From: Williamsia deligens
GTDB lineage: Bacteria; Actinomycetota; Actinomycetes; Mycobacteriales; Mycobacteriaceae
Assembly: GCF_024171765.1 (NCBI RefSeq)
Contig: NZ_JAMTCI010000004.1
Span: 62,001 to 126,000 of the forward strand
Length of the DNA: 64,000 nt
Direction of reading: 5' to 3'
Part shown: one piece after another, positions 62,823 through 64,000 of the stretch
How the letters are laid out: each line of letters opens with the position of its first letter
Position numbering within the stretch: position 1 is the first letter of the stretch
The notes under the pieces: generated by a model
The model's input: the letters and a program-made list of their open reading frames with translations, nothing else
The model's database searches: none
What the model was told of the DNA's origin: nothing
Position numbers and translations under genes: made by a program

Positions 62823-64000
62823 GTGGACGATCTGCGCCCGCCGTCGACCGGGGTGAACGACTCCCCGGCCGCGTACGGATACACCCCCGAGCTCCGTCGG
62901 ACCCTCGGCTCGTTCCAGGTGTTCGCCGTCTCGTTCGCCTTCATCTCGGTCGCTGTCGGCATCTTCGCGACCTACGACAACCTGCTCACCAGCGGTGGCC
63001 CGGTGGGCATCTGGACGTGGCCCGTGGCGTTCGCGGGACAGCTTCTCGTCGCACTCGTGGTCGCCCAGTTCGCGGCTCGGATCCCGCTGAGTGGCTCGTC
63101 CTACCAGTGGGCGTCACGCCTGGCGAACCCGCGCATCGGCTGGATCTTCGGCTGGCTCACCTTCTGCTACCTCATCACCGGGCTGATGGCCATCGACAAC
63201 GCGATGGCCAGTCAATGCCTGATGCCGTTGCTCGGCATCGCGCCCGACGAGACGACCGCCCGCGTCCTCACCGTCGTGATCCTGCTCGTCCAGGCGGGTC
63301 TCGCGATCGGTTCGACGCGGATCGTCGGGATGGTCAACTCCGTGGCGGTCGGGGTGGAGGTCGCGATCGTCGTCGTGTTGGTCGTCGGGCTGCTCGTCGC
63401 GGTCGCGGTCACCGGGGACGGGTCGGTCGGCAACCTCACCTCCCGCGGAGTGACCGCGGGGTCCGGTGACTACTGGGCGTTCGGCGGCGGGATCATGGCG
63501 ACGATTATCGTCGGCCTCGCCACCCTGGTCGGGTTCGACTCCGCCGCGAACATGGCCGAGGAGGCGCGGACACCGCACCGGACGGTGCCTCGGGCGATCG
63601 TCGGTTCCGTTGTGGCGGCGGGCATCCTGGGGATGCTGTTCCTCATCGCGTTGACCGTCGCGATCGACGACGTCGACCGGGTGAGCAAATCGGGGTCCCC
63701 TGTCGCCGACATCCTGCGCACGCAACTGGGGTCACCGATGGAACGCATCCTGCTCGTGTGCGTCGCGGTCGCCTTCTTCGGTGGCGGCCTGGTGACCATG
63801 ACGTCCTGTGCGCGCATGGTGTTCGCGATGTCGCGCGACGGCCGCTTCCCCGGGCATCGCGTGCTGCGGCGGGTGAACGCGACGACGAAGACGCCGATCG
63901 GGGCGACGGTGCTCCCCCTGACCATCGGCGTGATCACCATGATCGTCCTGCCGGGCGACGCGCTGATCGAGTTGATCACGGCCGGAACGCTGTTCCCGGC
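62823..64000 (+). CDS. APC family amino acid permease (partial)
   Basis: The last in-window codon is about residue 392; the gene continues past the right edge. The N-terminal motif LGSFQVFAVSFAFISVAVGIF opens a run of about ten hydrophobic helices. IPLSGSSYQWASRLANPRIGWIFGW and GFDSAANMAEEARTPHRTVPRAI are typical of the APC superfamily (amino acid/choline type). AAGGGA precedes the GTG start at 62823. The substrate is probably an amino acid or amine taken up with a cation; it cannot be specified. Confidence 0.9.
   Translation, partial: MDDLRPPSTGVNDSPAAYGYTPELRRTLGSFQVFAVSFAFISVAVGIFATYDNLLTSGGPVGIWTWPVAFAGQLLVALVVAQFAARIPLSGSSYQWASRLANPRIGWIFGWLTFCYLITGLMAIDNAMASQCLMPLLGIAPDETTARVLTVVILLVQAGLAIGSTRIVGMVNSVAVGVEVAIVVVLVVGLLVAVAVTGDGSVGNLTSRGVTAGSGDYWAFGGGIMATIIVGLATLVGFDSAANMAEEARTPHRTVPRAIVGSVVAAGILGMLFLIALTVAIDDVDRVSKSGSPVADILRTQLGSPMERILLVCVAVAFFGGGLVTMTSCARMVFAMSRDGRFPGHRVLRRVNATTKTPIGATVLPLTIGVITMIVLPGDALIELITAGTLFP

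Overview
The window is high-GC actinobacterial chromosome. Several features point to a mycolic-acid-containing member of Mycobacteriales, most like Gordonia or Williamsia. There is an antigen-85-type mycolyltransferase, a UfaA1-like lipid methyltransferase cluster, RecBCD genes and FHA/GarA. One long block (about 9.7-37.3 kb) follows, as I recall it, the order of Mycobacterium tuberculosis Rv1821-Rv1854c (secA2, pgsA2, gcvH, garA, two MerR genes, gcvP, glcB, guaB1, gnd, blaI, urease, ndh) with some members missing. Genus and synteny are inference from memory; no search was run.

Layout. 0-4 kb: recB (cut by the window edge), recC and a hotdog thioesterase, all leftward. 4-8.8 kb: a membrane-lipid cluster (FAD amine oxidase, DUF1365, cyclopropane-fatty-acid-synthase-type methyltransferase), divergent from a TIGR01777 SDR. 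9-15.7 kb: a GNAT acetyltransferase, type II NADH dehydrogenase, then a complete urease operon ureABCFGD without ureE. 15.7-17.9 kb: a PaaI-type thioesterase, BlaI repressor and M56 peptidase. 18-27.7 kb: gnd, guaB1, two CNNM/HlyC-type transporters, an uncharacterised conserved gene, malate synthase G and a membrane-anchored solute-binding-like protein. 27.7-37.3 kb, leftward: secA2, a CDP-alcohol phosphatidyltransferase, gcvH, garA, MerR, DUF151, MerR and gcvP. gcvP is preceded by a tandem glycine riboswitch.

37.4-48.8 kb is ordinary accessory metabolism: hydrolases, a mismatch uracil glycosylase, VOC, EEP phosphatase, Zn-ADH, AKR, a PIN-like protein, SDR, OsmC, carboxylesterase and a DUF3556 membrane protein. 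48.9-52.1 kb holds an adenosylcobalamin riboswitch and a BtuCDF-like ABC importer. 52.1-54.6 kb is an LLM oxidoreductase/hydrolase pair divergent from a TetR gene, with a palindrome between them. 54.6-64 kb: Tex, a small conserved gene, an AarF/ABC1 kinase, DedA, mycolyltransferase, an Fpg/Nei glycosylase, a small hypothetical gene and an APC permease cut by the window edge.

Regulation shown by the sequence. At least twelve genes have a -10 hexamer (TANNNT or CATANT) exactly 6-7 nt before the start codon, the arrangement of leaderless mycobacterial-type transcripts. Two riboswitches (glycine, cobalamin) are clear. I see no tRNA, rRNA, CRISPR array, insertion sequence or prophage. No defence system or obviously new multigene system is evident. 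The best leads are local: a doubly promoted blaI with an IdeR-like box, a possible coupled small ORF before the M56 gene, the TetR divergon, and lineage-specific changes in SecA2, GlcB, the Rv1836c-like protein and the Fpg zinc finger.
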